Made by a program: the position numbers and the translations under genes | Shown here: positions 17,471 through 27,420 of the stretch, in pieces | Position numbering within the stretch: position 1 is the stretch's first letter | Layout: each line of letters opens with the position of its first letter | DNA from: Hyphomicrobium sp. | GTDB taxonomy: Bacteria > Pseudomonadota > Alphaproteobacteria > Rhizobiales > Hyphomicrobiaceae | Reading direction: 5' to 3' | NCBI RefSeq assembly: GCF_003987855.1 | Contig: NZ_RXIZ01000015.1 | Coordinates: 385,522-444,955, forward strand | Length of the DNA stretch: 59,434 nucleotides | Notes under the pieces: generated by a model | Databases searched by the model: none | Seen by the model: only the letters and a program-made list of their open reading frames with translations | Told to the model about the DNA's origin: nothing

Positions 17471-18919
17471 CTAGGCGGATTGTTTGAGGTCCGCCGCGTT
17501 TCCAAGCCATCGCTCGAGATCGGCGATCGCACGACGGGACATCATCCGCTTCTTTTCGCGTCCGCGCTCAGGACCTTTGAGCTTCTGCCCATTTCCATCG
17601 TGCGTTGGATTGGCTTTTAGATCCGGAAGCAGCCCATAGTTGATGTTCATCGGCTGGAACGATCGCGCTGACCCGCGCTCTCCATCGTCCGCGAGGATGT
17701 GCCCTCCAGTGATGTGATTCAGAAGAGCGCCGAGCGCAGTGGTTGGTGGAGGCGACGAACTCTCCAACCTCCTCGCGTCTGCGGCCGCGAACCGCCCCGC
17801 GAGGAGTCCGATCGCAGCGCTCTCGATGTAGCCTTCCACACCGGTGATCTGACCCGCGAAGCGAAGGCGCGGCATTGCTTTAAGCCGCAGCGATCCGTCC
17901 AGCAGCTTGGGCGAATTGAGATACGTGTTGCGATGAAGTCCGCCGAGCCGCGCAAACTCCGCATTCTCCAGCCCCGGAATCATTCTGAAGATGCGCACCT
18001 GCTCCGCGTGTTTCAGCTTCGTCTGGAATCCTACCATGTTCCAGAGAGTGGCCAACGCGTTATCCTGTCGGAGCTGCACGACGGCATAGGGCCAGCGCCC
18101 GGTGCGTGGATCATCAAGGCCGACCGGCTTCATTGGTCCATACCGCAGAGTATCGCGTCCGCGTTCGGCCATCACTTCCACTGGCAAGCAGCCATCGAAA
18201 TAGGGCGTAGAAGCTTCCCATTCTTTGAAGCTCGTCTTTTCGCCCGCAAGCAGCGCGTCGACGAATGCTTCATACTCCGCTTTCGACATCGGACAGTTGA
18301 GATAGTCGGCACCGGTTCCCGCCGGTCCGGCTTTGTCGTAGCGCGATTGAAACCAGGCAATCGATGTATCGATGGAGTCGCGGTGGATGACCGGAGCGAT
18401 CGCATCGAAGAATGCGAGAGAGTTCTCGCCCGTCAACCTGGCTAGCGCTGCGCTCAGATCTGGTGAAGTGAGAGGCCCCGTCGCGATGACGACGTTCTTC
18501 CAATCCTCTGGCGGCAATCCGCCGATCTCGCCACGCTCAATCGTCACGAGCGGGTTCTCCGCCAGACGAGCTGTTACCTCCGCCGAGAAGGCATCCCGAT
18601 CGACAGCAAGCGCGCCACCTGCTGGAAGTTTGTGCTTGTCAGCCGCTGCCATGATGAGGGAGCCCGCGCGCCGGAGTTCCTCGTGCAGCAGCCCAACGGC
18701 ATTGTTCTCCCAATCATCCGAGCGAAAAGAGTTCGAGCAGACGAGTTCTGCAAAACCGTCCGTTTTGTGCGCTTCGGTGCTCTTTACAGGCCGCATCTCG
18801 TGCAGCACCACTGGCGTGCCTGTTGACGCGATCTGATGCGCGGCTTCAGAGCCCGCAAGCCCGGCGCCGACGACGTGAACAGCAGTGTTATGATCGCTAG
18901 GCAAGGCGACTCTTTGCAT
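17471..18919 (-). CDS. trmFO: folate-dependent tRNA (uracil-54-C5)-methyltransferase TrmFO
   Basis: TrmFO makes ribothymidine at position 54 of tRNA using methylenetetrahydrofolate and FAD. The FAD-binding start [19 protein letters not shown] is followed by [25 protein letters not shown] and ALAVDRDAF, all characteristic. The C-terminal half contains [20 protein letters not shown], and further on [17 protein letters not shown] chose the ATG at 18919, which starts about a dozen residues before the FAD motif; the frame stays open to 18964. It converges on the SGNH gene with a 6-base gap and no obvious shared terminator. Confidence 0.94.
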   Translation of the reverse strand: MQRVALPSDHNTAVHVVGAGLAGSEAAHQIASTGTPVVLHEMRPVKSTEAHKTDGFAELVCSNSFRSDDWENNAVGLLHEELRRAGSLIMAAADKHKLPAGGALAVDRDAFSAEVTARLAENPLVTIERGEIGGLPPEDWKNVVIATGPLTSPDLSAALARLTGENSLAFFDAIAPVIHRDSIDTSIAWFQSRYDKAGPAGTGADYLNCPMSKAEYEAFVDALLAGEKTSFKEWEASTPYFDGCLPVEVMAERGRDTLRYGPMKPVGLDDPRTGRWPYAVVQLRQDNALATLWNMVGFQTKLKHAEQVRIFRMIPGLENAEFARLGGLHRNTYLNSPKLLDGSLRLKAMPRLRFAGQITGVEGYIESAAIGLLAGRFAAADARRLESSSPPPTTALGALLNHITGGHILADDGERGSARSFQPMNINYGLLPDLKANPTHDGNGQKLKGPERGREKKRMMSRRAIADLERWLGNAADLKQSA

Positions 18920-19002
18920 TGTAATTTGTTGAAGGGCCCGCATAAGCGTGCCGGGCCTCCGCATTCTTAAGCGGGGATGCGCCTCAAAGCAAATTCCGGG
19001 CG

Positions 19003-20367
19003 TCAGCCGACGATGTAATCGTAAACCAGCTTGGCATTAAGCGCGACAATAGTGACCGCGATAACGACCGCCATTGCCGTAAGCCAGCGCGGGGCGACAA
19101 GCTCGCCGAGCTTGCCTCGGCTCGCCGTGAATTGCACCAGCGGGACGACAGCGAACGGCAACTGCAAGCTCAGAACCACTTGTGTCAGGATGAGAAGCTT
19201 GCCGGTTTCGGCTTCGCCGTAAAGCAGGGTAACGCCGGCCGCGGGTAGAAGCGCGACGGAGCGTGTGATGAGCCGCCGAAGCCAGGGGGCCAAGCGAATG
19301 TGCAGGAAGCCTTCCATCACCGTTTGCCCGGCGAGCGTAGCGGTTACGGTCGAGTTCAACCCGCAGCAAAGAAGGGCAATGCCGAACAGCGTAGGCGCGA
19401 TGGCCGATCCCAGCAGCGGATGCAGCAGCGACTGCGCTTCGCCGAGTTCCACGACCTCTGTCTTGCCCGCCGTGTGAAAGGCTGCCGCAGCGAGGATCAG
19501 GATCGAAGCATTGATCAACAGCGCGAGCGAAAGCGCCGCGGTCGAGTCGATCGTCGCAAACTTGAGAGCCTCGCGCTTTTGTTGCGTCGAGGTGCCGTAG
19601 TCGCGCGTCTGGACGATCGCGGAATGAAGGTAAAGATTGTGCGGCATTACCGTGGCGCCGATAATGCCGAGCGCCAAATAGAGCATCTCGGGATTTTTGA
19701 GAATTTCCGTGGTCGGCGCAAAACCGCGGATGACGGCGCCCCATTCCGGATCAACCATCGCGATCTGCACGGCAAAGCAGATGGCGATGACACCGAGCAT
19801 GGTGATGATGAAAGCCTCGAGATAGCGAAATCCCAACTTCTGCAGCAGCAAAACAATGAAGACATCAAGTGCCGTCAGCAGAACGCCGATCTCGAGCGGA
19901 ATTCCAAATAGCAAGTTGAGACCTATCGCCGTGCCGATAACCTCCGCTACGTCGGTTGCGATGATCGCGATTTCGGCGAAGAGCCAAAGCGGAAAAGCCG
20001 CCCATTGCGGATAGGCGTCCCGGCACGCCTGCGCGAGATCTCGTCCCGATCCGATGGCGAGGCGCGCACAAAGCGACTGCAGTACGATCGCCATGATGTT
20101 CGAAAGCAGGGCAACGAACAGGAGCGCGTATCCGAACTTCGATCCGCCTGCGATCGAGGTCGCCCAGTTTCCCGGATCCATGTAGCCGACAGCCACCATG
20201 TAGCCGGGACCGAAGAAGGCGGCGAGACGCCGCCAGCTGTTGCCCTGGCCGGGCACGCGAACGCTGCGGAAAACGTCGGCAAGGGACGGATCCTTCGCCG
20301 GACGCCGCCATCCCCCGTCTGCCGGGGTTTCGGTGATGTCCGACTGGGTCCTAAGTCGAGCTTCCAC
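19003..20367 (-). CDS. mntH: Nramp-family divalent metal (Mn2+) transporter MntH
   Basis: MntH imports manganese (and some iron) with protons. Eleven or so membrane helices are apparent. The helix 1 metal-binding motif is MDPGNW and the helix 6 motif is MPHNLYLHS, both intact. The frame is open to a TTG at 20397, but that start lies within a Fur-like palindrome. GTG at 20367 gives a 454-residue protein of normal size and leaves the palindrome in the promoter region. This fits repression by a Fur-family regulator, which in Rhizobiales is often the manganese sensor Mur. Confidence 0.93.
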   Translation of the reverse strand: MEARLRTQSDITETPADGGWRRPAKDPSLADVFRSVRVPGQGNSWRRLAAFFGPGYMVAVGYMDPGNWATSIAGGSKFGYALLFVALLSNIMAIVLQSLCARLAIGSGRDLAQACRDAYPQWAAFPLWLFAEIAIIATDVAEVIGTAIGLNLLFGIPLEIGVLLTALDVFIVLLLQKLGFRYLEAFIITMLGVIAICFAVQIAMVDPEWGAVIRGFAPTTEILKNPEMLYLALGIIGATVMPHNLYLHSAIVQTRDYGTSTQQKREALKFATIDSTAALSLALLINASILILAAAAFHTAGKTEVVELGEAQSLLHPLLGSAIAPTLFGIALLCCGLNSTVTATLAGQTVMEGFLHIRLAPWLRRLITRSVALLPAAGVTLLYGEAETGKLLILTQVVLSLQLPFAVVPLVQFTASRGKLGELVAPRWLTAMAVVIAVTIVALNAKLVYDYIVG

Positions 20368-20386
20368 GGAGGATTTTTGCCTTGTC

Positions 20387-20405
20387 GCAAATGACAATCA
20401 TTTGC
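20387..20405. promoter_or_regulatory. Fur/Mur-type operator upstream of mntH
   Basis: GCAAATGACAATCATTTGC is a perfect 8-bp inverted repeat with a 3-base centre, close in shape to the Fur-box core (AATGATAATCATT). It ends 20 bases before the chosen mntH start. Mur/Fur repression of mntH under manganese sufficiency is established in related bacteria; here it is inferred. Confidence 0.75.
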
Positions 20406-20591
20406 AACTAGAGTGGGGAAGTTCTGGTCTGGCGTCAAGAACCCTGAGGCTAACCAAGCTGTGACAAATTCAAAGATCTTAGCGAATTTGGGGATAATCA
20501 CCGTTAGCTACAGTAATCCATCGGCATCGACGTTCCGGCCGGTACTGGTCAAACGAAGGATGCGCGCTTTATTCGAGCCGACGGAGCCGCA

Positions 20592-21698
20592 GTGAAGGTC
20601 GACATGTGGTCGCTTTATAAAAAACGTCTGTTACGTGACTTGGATCGCTGGCAGTCCAATGGCTGGGTAAGCGAGCAGGGTCGCGTTGCCATCGCCGACG
20701 AAATCTTGAGCAGCGGCCGCAGCCTGAATTTGGCTTCCGCGCTCGGCATCCTCGCAAGCGTGCTATTCGGGTTCGCTGCAATCTCATTTGTAGCGGCGCA
20801 TTGGGATGACATGCCAAGGCTCGCCCGTCTGCTGCTTCTGCTGACATGCGTTTGGGCCGGTTACGGCGCGGCGGGGTGGCTTGAAAGGCGCGGACATTCG
20901 ATGCTCGCCGACGCTGCCGTCCTTTTTTCGTCCGGGATGTTTGGCGCCAGCATCATGCTCGTCAGCCAGATGTATCACATCGCCGGGGATCCAGCGGACG
21001 GCGTTCTTCTTTGGTGGATAGGCACTTTCGTCGCCGGAGCTACTTTGCGCTCCAACCCGACGCTCGCGCTGACACTCATCCTCGTTTGTACTTGGTCGTT
21101 CCTCAAGACCTCAACAAGCAGTTACGTCCATTGGCCGTTTCTCATCGGCTGGGGATTGGTGACCGTTGCGTTCGCATGGCAGCGTTGGTGGCCCGGCCTG
21201 CATCTTTCTGCTCTTGCGCTGAGCCTTTTCATTATCTCACTGGGATATCAGTTGGGATCCGGACATTCACACGATCTCGTCGCGGTCATCGGCGTTCTCG
21301 CTGCCGTTGGCGCCGTAGCAGTCGAAAAATTCCGCCCCGATCTTGACCACGTTGCTGCGCCGCTTTTCGCTTACGCTGTGGCCGTCGCTTTCGAAGGGCT
21401 ATTCGTCCTCCAGTTTTTCGAGAACCCAGTTTCCGGACGTCTCATCATTCTCGCGGTTGTTACCCTGGTGCTGCTGGTTGCCGTCATCGCTTACGCGATG
21501 TCCGCGGGAAATCGTGGGGCGTTATGGATCGCCTATATCGCCTTCTCCATCGAGGTTCTCGCGCTCTATGGCGTCACCGTCGGCTCGATTTTGGGTACGT
21601 CCGTCTTCTTCCTGATTGCGGCTCTGATCGTTGCGGCGCTCTCTTATGCGGCGCTGCAGCTTGCGCGCCGTAGCTCGAATGGAGGGCTGCCCGCATGA
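20592..21698 (+). CDS. DUF2157 membrane protein
   Basis: The 368-residue product has a soluble N-terminal segment (LLRDLDRWQSNGWVSEQGRV) typical of DUF2157, then ten or more hydrophobic helices starting near residue 50 (ALGILASVLFGFAAISFVAA). The WDD after the second helix is conserved in the family. Its function is unknown. The start is GTG 20592. Its stop overlaps the ATG of the GDYXXLXY gene by 4 bases, and the two families are commonly paired, so they probably act together in the membrane. Confidence 0.82.
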   Translation: MKVDMWSLYKKRLLRDLDRWQSNGWVSEQGRVAIADEILSSGRSLNLASALGILASVLFGFAAISFVAAHWDDMPRLARLLLLLTCVWAGYGAAGWLERRGHSMLADAAVLFSSGMFGASIMLVSQMYHIAGDPADGVLLWWIGTFVAGATLRSNPTLALTLILVCTWSFLKTSTSSYVHWPFLIGWGLVTVAFAWQRWWPGLHLSALALSLFIISLGYQLGSGHSHDLVAVIGVLAAVGAVAVEKFRPDLDHVAAPLFAYAVAVAFEGLFVLQFFENPVSGRLIILAVVTLVLLVAVIAYAMSAGNRGALWIAYIAFSIEVLALYGVTVGSILGTSVFFLIAALIVAALSYAALQLARRSSNGGLPA

Positions 21699-22282
21699 TC
21701 GTCGATCGCAAATGGCTGTGGCCTCTGCTCGGAGGCGTGGCGCTTCTCCAGTCGGCTGCCCTTTTCGATATGATTTATGAGCGACATCGCCTCCTGAAGA
21801 CGGGCCGCGAAATCACGCTCGCGGTCCGCCCGCTCGATCCGCGCGATATTTTTCGCGGCGATTACGTCACGCTCGGTTACGACGTCAGCACCATCACGAA
21901 GCCCGACGCGGAGATGGACCAGGAATACAAAGACGTCGCGGTGGATGGAAACGTCTACGTCACGCTGTCTCCGAAGCCCGAGGGTGGCTGGACGGCTTCT
22001 CACGTCGGACGTGTCTATCCAGCCCACATCGATCCCGGCGAAATCGTGCTGAAGGGGCGCGTCCTCACGTCCTGGAAATCGGAAAATCCGGCTTCCACAA
22101 CCTTATCGGTCCGTTACGGCATAGAGCAGTACTTTGTTCCGGAAGGCACGGGGCGCGCTTTGGAAGCCAAGGTCCGCGACCATAAAATCGAAGCCATCGT
22201 TGCTGTAAGCTCCGATGGCACCTCCGCTCTTAAGGGCCTTGTTGTCGACGGCGAGCGGCACGAAGACCCACCGCTGCTTTGA
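21695..22282 (+). CDS. GDYXXLXY-domain membrane-anchored protein
   Basis: This 195-residue protein has one N-terminal membrane helix (PLLGGVALLQSAALFDMIY) and an outside domain with the family signature RDIFRGDYVTLGYDVS near residue 48. A second conserved patch is RYGIEQYFVPEGTGR. The family function is unknown. Overlap with the DUF2157 gene (ATGA) shows translational coupling. About 70 bases separate it from the ridA-like gene. Confidence 0.85.
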   Translation: MIVDRKWLWPLLGGVALLQSAALFDMIYERHRLLKTGREITLAVRPLDPRDIFRGDYVTLGYDVSTITKPDAEMDQEYKDVAVDGNVYVTLSPKPEGGWTASHVGRVYPAHIDPGEIVLKGRVLTSWKSENPASTTLSVRYGIEQYFVPEGTGRALEAKVRDHKIEAIVAVSSDGTSALKGLVVDGERHEDPPLL

Positions 22283-22350
22283 GGCTTCTTGCGCGGACGG
22301 CCACCTGCTATGAGGCGGGCCGAATTCCATCCGCAGACAGGAGACCTCAC

Positions 22351-22698
22351 GTGACCATCACTCGTTACGAAACATCGCCGATCTATTCCAAGGTCACCGA
22401 GGCCAACGGCTTCGTTTTTACCGCTGGCGTCATCCCTGCCGATCTGTCGAAGGACGTGGAAGGCCAGACCGCAGAGGTGCTCGCCGAGATTGATCGCCTC
22501 CTGGCGCTCGCCGGCACCACCAAGTCCAAGATCGTGCAAGCGACGGTATGGCTGAGCGATATTCGCAGCCGCGAAGGCATGAACAAAGCCTGGAGCGCTT
22601 GGCTCGGCGGCGAGGGTGCACCGGCACGCGCTTGCGTGGAAGCCAAGGTGATCGATCCCCGCATGCTTGTGGAAATTTCGGTCGTCGCCGTCAAATGA
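22351..22698 (+). CDS. RidA/YjgF-family protein
   Basis: RidA proteins hydrolyse reactive enamine/imine intermediates made by PLP enzymes. The 115-residue product has the compact family layout, including GFVFTAGVIPADL, GQTAEVLAEIDRLLALAG, ATVWLSDI, and the arginine-bearing APARACVEAKV near the C-terminus that contacts the substrate carboxylate. The start GTG 22351 has GGAG eight bases upstream. It might be a RidA subgroup member without deaminase activity; sequence alone does not tell. Confidence 0.88.
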   Translation: MTITRYETSPIYSKVTEANGFVFTAGVIPADLSKDVEGQTAEVLAEIDRLLALAGTTKSKIVQATVWLSDIRSREGMNKAWSAWLGGEGAPARACVEAKVIDPRMLVEISVVAVK

Positions 22699-22888
22699 TC
22701 TGCGGAAAGCTCCGGGACGGCTTCGAAAGACGCAGGTGCTTTGCGCCCTGGCAAAGAAGCTGTGCCCGGATTGCCTCTCCCGCGGAATTTCTTTGTCTCG
22801 ATCTCGACAAAGTTGCCTCCCGCACCACTGAATCTGCGAAATAGCCGGACGGGGAACTGACCCTTTGGTTGGCTTCGGAGAGGGAAAA

Positions 22889-23242
22889 ATGAATCGCTTC
22901 GATTGGATGAAGCCGGCGCTTGTCGCGGCTGCACTGTTTTCCTGTGCTGCCCCCGCGCTTGCGGATGAGACGGGCGTTGCCGCGATCCACGCGCAGCAAC
23001 GCGAGCGCGGAAACAAGGTCTGCTTCGACGATCACTATCACTACGGTTCGAGCAACGGTCAGGCCTCGAAGAAGGCAGCGCTCGCATCCGCGATCAAGTC
23101 GTGGTCCGACTTCACTGATTTCGAATACGGTTCGGACTGGGCCCACTGGAGCCTAGCATCGAGCAAGTCAGTGAGCTGCTCGGGCGCCGGTGGCAGCTGG
23201 GGTTGCGATCTCAACGCCCGGCCGTGCCGCAAGGGCCGATAA
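22889..23242 (+). CDS. small secreted protein, unknown
   Basis: The 117-residue product has a clear signal peptide (MNRFDWMKPALVAAALFSCA, cleavage near ALA-DE). The mature part carries three further cysteine positions around CFDDHYHYGSSNG, SVSCSGAGGSWGCDL and ARPCRKG, suggesting disulfides, and many aromatic residues. I recognise no family. GGAGAGGG precedes the ATG at a good distance, and a strong terminator follows, so it is likely a monocistronic gene. About 190 noncoding bases lie upstream. Confidence 0.7.
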   Translation: MNRFDWMKPALVAAALFSCAAPALADETGVAAIHAQQRERGNKVCFDDHYHYGSSNGQASKKAALASAIKSWSDFTDFEYGSDWAHWSLASSKSVSCSGAGGSWGCDLNARPCRKGR

Positions 23243-23263
23243 GTAATCGCGCTTCCTATTCGT

Positions 23264-23292
23264 AAAGGGCTGTCGAAAGACGGCCCTTTTTT
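23264..23292 (+). terminator. intrinsic terminator
   Basis: AAAGGGCTGTC (23264-23274) pairs with GACGGCCCTTT (23279-23289) over a GAAA tetraloop and is followed by a run of T. It lies 22 bases after the secreted protein gene and just before the stop of the convergent DUF937 gene. Confidence 0.85.
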
Positions 23293-23305
23293 CATTGTGC
23301 ACGTA

Positions 23306-24196
23306 TCAGCGGCCGCCGAACACGCCTCCGAGAACACGGCGCAAGAGCGACACGATCCAGCGCACCAGGAACAGCCTGATCATCGTGCCGATCACACCGC
23401 TGTTGGATCCGAGTAGGTTTCCGAGGATCGAGCGGATGATGTTTTCCAGCGAGCCCCCATCTGGGCCCGGCACGCGTTCACCGCCACGGCGGACAATGTC
23501 CGGCAGCCGGCTGTATGGATTGTCGTCCTGATCTGGCTCAGGCGACGGATAGCGATTGCGCCGCCCTAGGCCGGGTATGTTGTCGCCAGGAATCGGCAGG
23601 GGGCTACCGCCGTCGCTTGGACCGCCGGGGCGCTGAGGAGGCGAGTACGTCGACGGTTCGTCTGGAGCGCTATCGTTTCTCGATCCAGCTGGTGGGAAAA
23701 TGTCCCCCGGCATAGGCAGCGGGCTTCCGCCGGCGCCTGCAAATCCGGGAATGCTGCTCGCTACTTTTGCGATCGCCGGGCCAGACTGGCGCTGCAACTC
23801 TCCGATAAGCAAGTTGGCGACGACCGGTAGCATTTTTTGGACCGTATCGACGTCTAGCCCAGTCTGAGACGCCGTTCGCGCGGCTATTCCGCGACTCAGG
23901 TGTTTGCTGCCGATCAGGACATCGAGGATTTGATCGCCGTCAGCCGAGACGGTAGGCGATGTGAGAACCGTTGGATCCGCAAGCGCTTGTTGAGCGCCAG
24001 GAGACGTGACAAGCGAAACGACGTCCGCGACGCCCCCTCGGGAGAGCATCGCGCGCTGAATTCGCACGCTCAACTCGTCCGCTAACGACGCGACGGCCGC
24101 TTGGGTCTGCGTTGCGTCTGTACCAAACGCCTTCGCGATCTGCGTGACCAGTTCACGCCCTTTTGCACTGCGCAAACTGTCTTGGATTGTGACCAT
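23306..24196 (-). CDS. DUF937 (YidB-like) protein with a Pro/Gly-rich insert
   Basis: The N-terminal 165 residues are helical and resemble DUF937/YidB proteins: SADGDQILDVLIGSKHLSRG and ASQTGLDVDTVQKMLPVVAN. A flexible middle holds two near-repeats, GGSPLPMPGDIFPPAGS and GGSPLPIPGDNIPGLGR. The C-terminal 45 residues (GVIGTMIRLFLVRWIVSLLR) could form a membrane or amphipathic helix. The function is unknown. It converges on the secreted-protein gene and starts with ATG at 24196; about 265 noncoding bases lie between it and the next gene, which is divergent. Confidence 0.75.
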   Translation of the reverse strand: MVTIQDSLRSAKGRELVTQIAKAFGTDATQTQAAVASLADELSVRIQRAMLSRGGVADVVSLVTSPGAQQALADPTVLTSPTVSADGDQILDVLIGSKHLSRGIAARTASQTGLDVDTVQKMLPVVANLLIGELQRQSGPAIAKVASSIPGFAGAGGSPLPMPGDIFPPAGSRNDSAPDEPSTYSPPQRPGGPSDGGSPLPIPGDNIPGLGRRNRYPSPEPDQDDNPYSRLPDIVRRGGERVPGPDGGSLENIIRSILGNLLGSNSGVIGTMIRLFLVRWIVSLLRRVLGGVFGGR

Positions 24197-24404
24197 CGGA
24201 TTTGCTCGTCCATCGTTTTCGCCGCTTAACTAACACGGCTCCTGACTGGAGACAGCAGCTTATGCTTGGCGCGAGAGTAGCGAGACAGGACTGCTATTCA
24301 TCGCCGGTTCACGACGCCAGGACTTAAGTCGCAAAAGGCGGGGACGAGACTTCAAGGTGCATGCAGCTCGTGCCACGGTGTTGGTGACACGAGGTTGAAA
24401 CTCA

Positions 24405-24449
24405 GCCGGACGTGTCCGGCCAACAAGCGTGCGAGGGCGAGCGCCCTCG
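24405..24449 (+). promoter_or_regulatory. two tandem hairpins in the leader of the Gly/Tyr-rich protein gene
   Basis: GCCGGAC-GT-GTCCGGC (24405-24420) is a perfect palindrome. CGAGGGC (24432-24438) and GCCCTCG (24443-24449) form a second 7-bp stem with a 4-nt loop, ending just before the GGAGAG ribosome-binding site. They could control translation or mark an operator. Confidence 0.4.
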
Positions 24450-24461
24450 GTGGAGAGACCA

Positions 24462-24911
24462 ATGCGAAAGCTCGTAATGTGTTTGTCCGTTCTCGCCGGA
24501 CTTCTTTTCGCGGGAACACTCCCGGCATCTGCAAACGCGGCCGCAGGATTGACTGCGGTGAAAGTCGACAACTCCTCCAATGTCGTATCCAAAGCCTACT
24601 ACCGTCACGGCCGCTGGGGCTACGGCGGTTGGCGGCGGCACGGCTGGCACCGCGGTTGGGGTTGGCGCCGTCGCTGGTGGGGTCCTAGCTTCTACTACGG
24701 CGGCTGGGGCTGGCCTTATTACTACGGATACGGCTATTACCCTCGGTATTACTATGGCGGCTATTACGGCGGTCCGTATTATTATGGGCATCGTCGCTGG
24801 TACGGCCGAGGCTGGGGCTATCGCCGCTGGGGCCACCGAGCCTACTGGGGTGGCCACCGGGGATGGGGCTATCGTGGCGGCTGGCGTCACGGCGGTCACT
24901 GGCGCCGCTAA
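24462..24911 (+). CDS. secreted Gly/Tyr/Arg/Trp-rich protein
   Basis: The 149-residue protein has a signal peptide (MRKLVMCLSVLAGLLFAG, cleavage near ANA) and then about 105 residues of low-complexity sequence made of Gly, Tyr, Arg, Trp and His (for example YYYGYGYYPRYYYGGYYGG). Similar proteins are common in Rhizobiales envelopes and have no assigned function. An out-of-frame 116-residue frame on the same strand is an Ala/Thr-rich shadow. ATG 24462 follows GGAGAG. The gene may be induced in specific conditions, as its leader has two hairpins. Confidence 0.8.
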   Translation: MRKLVMCLSVLAGLLFAGTLPASANAAAGLTAVKVDNSSNVVSKAYYRHGRWGYGGWRRHGWHRGWGWRRRWWGPSFYYGGWGWPYYYGYGYYPRYYYGGYYGGPYYYGHRRWYGRGWGYRRWGHRAYWGGHRGWGYRGGWRHGGHWRR

Positions 24912-25170
24912 CGCATCCGCCGATACGTAATTCAATTAGATGAACGGCCCGAGCGATTATCCGCCCCGGCCGTCTCTTTTCGCTTTGGACGGCGTGTCGC
25001 GCGAGTTGCAACACTGCGACACTTTTGGCATGGTCCGCCCGCACTTAAGCCGGAACGGCAGAAGTCGAGAAAAGCCGGGGTGATAGCTGTTACCGCAGCA
25101 CCAGTACGCACCGGTAATGCAGGTCCGATCCAAACGGACTCGATAGGAAGCGTGCCAAAAGGGACCACAT

Positions 25171-27330
25171 ATGACCAACATTCTTTGGGGGATTATCGCC
25201 TGCGGGGCGCTTGCTATCCTCTATGCGTTCATTACTGCGAACGCAGTCCTCAGTGCCGACCAAGGCACCGCCCGCATGCAGGAGATTGCGGCGGCGGTCC
25301 GTGAAGGCGCGCAGGCCTACCTGAGCAGGCAATATCGCACCATTGCCATCGTGGGCGCGGTGATCTTCGTCATCGCTTGGCTGCTGCTTGGACCGCTTCA
25401 GGCGATAGGCTTCCTGATCGGCGCGGTCCTCTCTGGGCTCGCAGGCTTCATTGGCATGAACGTATCCGTCAGGGCGAACGTGCGGACCGCGCAGGCGGCC
25501 ACCGTTTCGCTGGCCAAGGGCCTCGACATCGCATTCAAGGCCGGTGCCATCACCGGCCTTCTCGTCGCTGGCTTGGCGCTGCTCGGCGTCGCTGTCTACT
25601 ACACGGTTCTGACGGTCGGCCTCGGCAAGGACCCTGGCGGACGCGAGGTGGTCGACGCACTCGTTTCGCTCGGCTTTGGAGCGTCGCTGATTTCGATCTT
25701 CGCTCGTCTCGGCGGCGGCATCTTCACCAAAGGCGCTGACGTCGGCGGCGATCTCGTCGGCAAAGTTGAAGCTGGCATTCCAGAAGACGATCCGCGCAAT
25801 CCGGCGACGATCGCTGATAACGTCGGCGACAACGTCGGCGACTGCGCAGGCATGGCGGCGGACCTCTTTGAAACGTACGCGGTCACGGTCGTCGCCACCA
25901 TGGTGCTTGCTGCGATCTTCTTCGCCGGCCAGCCCAACCTGGCCGCGATCATCCTCTATCCGCTCGCAATTTGCGCTGCTTGCATCGTTACGTCGATCAT
26001 CGGCACGTACTTCGTGAAGCTCGGCACCAACGGCTCGATCATGGGCGCTCTTTATCGCGGCGTCATTGCATCGGCCGTACTGTCGGTCGTCGGGCTCTAC
26101 GGCGCGACCCAATACGTTCTTGGCGGCTTTGGTGAAGTCGGCACGGCGGCGGGTCAGACGATCACCGGCATGAACCTGTTCTTGTGCGGTATCGTCGGCC
26201 TAGTGCTAACGGGGCTCATCGTCTGGATTACCGAGTATTACACCGGCATCGGCTATCGCCCTGTACGTTCGATCAGCCAGGCGTCGGTCACCGGTCACGG
26301 TACCAACGTGATCCAGGGCCTCGCCGTATCTCTCGAAGCCTGTGCATTGCCGACGATTGCCATCGTCGCTGCCATCATCGCCACGTATCAGCTTGGCGGT
26401 CTCTTTGGCACCGCGATCGCAACGACGACGATGCTTGGTCTCGCCGGCATGATCGTGGCGCTCGACGCCTTCGGGCCTGTTACGGATAATGCTGGCGGCA
26501 TCGCGGAAATGGCAGGCCTGCCGAAAGAAGTCCGCCGTTCCACCGACGCCCTCGATGCGGTCGGCAACACCACCAAGGCCGTGACCAAGGGCTATGCCAT
26601 CGGCTCGGCCGGGCTCGGTGCGCTAGTGCTTTTTGCCGCCTACAACTATGACCTTCATCATTTCATCGATGAGGCGAATAAGGCGGGCGCCACCGGCTAC
26701 CAATTCTTCAAGGGCGTGCAAGTCAACTTCGGCCTTGAGAACCCCTATGTCGTGGCCGGCCTCCTTCTCGGCGGCCTGATCCCCTATCTCTTCGGGGGTC
26801 TGGCGATGACGGCCGTGGGCCGCGCAGGCGGCGCTATCGTTGAAGAGGTGCGCCGTCAGTTCAAGGCCAAGCCGGGCATCATGAAGGGCACGGAAAAGCC
26901 CGACTATGCCGCTGCGGTGGATCTGCTGACGCGCGCAGCGATCAAGGAAATGATCGTGCCGTCGCTGCTTCCGGTGCTCTCGCCTATCGCACTGTTCTTC
27001 GTCGTCAACGCCATCGCTGGCAAAGGCGCCGCGTTCTCGGCCGTCGGCGCCATGCTGCTCGGCGTGATCGTCACCGGCATCTTTGTCGCCATCTCGATGA
27101 CCTCGGGCGGCGGCGCCTGGGACAACGCGAAGAAGAGCTTCGAAGATGGTTTTGTCGACAAGGACGGCGTGCGGCACATGAAGGGATCGGAGGCCCATAA
27201 GGCTTCCGTCACCGGTGATACGGTCGGCGATCCCTATAAGGACACTGCAGGGCCCGCCGTGAACCCCGCGATCAAGATCACGAACATCGTGGCGCTGCTG
27301 CTTCTCGCTGTTCTCGCCCACATGTCCTGA
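25171..27330 (+). CDS. hppA: membrane-bound H+-translocating pyrophosphatase
   Basis: HppA couples pyrophosphate hydrolysis to proton pumping across the membrane. The 719-residue protein has about 16 membrane helices. The pyrophosphate site is visible in [20 protein letters not shown], followed by [38 protein letters not shown] carries Lys where potassium-dependent enzymes have Ala, which indicates the potassium-independent proton pump type. AAAGGGA lies before ATG 25171, and a strong terminator follows. The 259 bases upstream show no gene. Confidence 0.97.
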   Translation: MTNILWGIIACGALAILYAFITANAVLSADQGTARMQEIAAAVREGAQAYLSRQYRTIAIVGAVIFVIAWLLLGPLQAIGFLIGAVLSGLAGFIGMNVSVRANVRTAQAATVSLAKGLDIAFKAGAITGLLVAGLALLGVAVYYTVLTVGLGKDPGGREVVDALVSLGFGASLISIFARLGGGIFTKGADVGGDLVGKVEAGIPEDDPRNPATIADNVGDNVGDCAGMAADLFETYAVTVVATMVLAAIFFAGQPNLAAIILYPLAICAACIVTSIIGTYFVKLGTNGSIMGALYRGVIASAVLSVVGLYGATQYVLGGFGEVGTAAGQTITGMNLFLCGIVGLVLTGLIVWITEYYTGIGYRPVRSISQASVTGHGTNVIQGLAVSLEACALPTIAIVAAIIATYQLGGLFGTAIATTTMLGLAGMIVALDAFGPVTDNAGGIAEMAGLPKEVRRSTDALDAVGNTTKAVTKGYAIGSAGLGALVLFAAYNYDLHHFIDEANKAGATGYQFFKGVQVNFGLENPYVVAGLLLGGLIPYLFGGLAMTAVGRAGGAIVEEVRRQFKAKPGIMKGTEKPDYAAAVDLLTRAAIKEMIVPSLLPVLSPIALFFVVNAIAGKGAAFSAVGAMLLGVIVTGIFVAISMTSGGGAWDNAKKSFEDGFVDKDGVRHMKGSEAHKASVTGDTVGDPYKDTAGPAVNPAIKITNIVALLLLAVLAHMS

Positions 27331-27345
27331 TCAGAACACAAATAA

Positions 27346-27379
27346 GAAAAAGGCTCCGCAAGTTGCGGAGCCTTTTTTT
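27346..27379 (+). terminator. intrinsic terminator after hppA
   Basis: AGGCTCCGCA (27351-27360) and TGCGGAGCCT (27364-27373) form a perfect 10-bp stem with an AGT loop. The stem is flanked by an A run and a T run, so it could terminate transcription from both sides. Confidence 0.9.
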
Positions 27380-27420
27380 ATTCTGCCGGGCGCGACGGTT
27401 ATAGTTCGTCAGCCGCCCAT

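Noticed and set aside
20368-20397. Longer mntH starting at TTG 20397
   Set aside because: It would place the start codon inside the Fur-like palindrome; GTG 20367 gives a normal length.
24580-24930. Ala/Thr-rich plus-strand frame in the Gly/Tyr-rich gene
   Set aside because: It is the offset frame of the repetitive Gly/Tyr codons; the real frame has a signal peptide and ribosome-binding site.
25090-26112. Minus-strand frame of 340 codons opposite hppA
   Set aside because: Fully antisense to a strongly conserved gene and rich in His/Asp/Arg as expected for a shadow frame.
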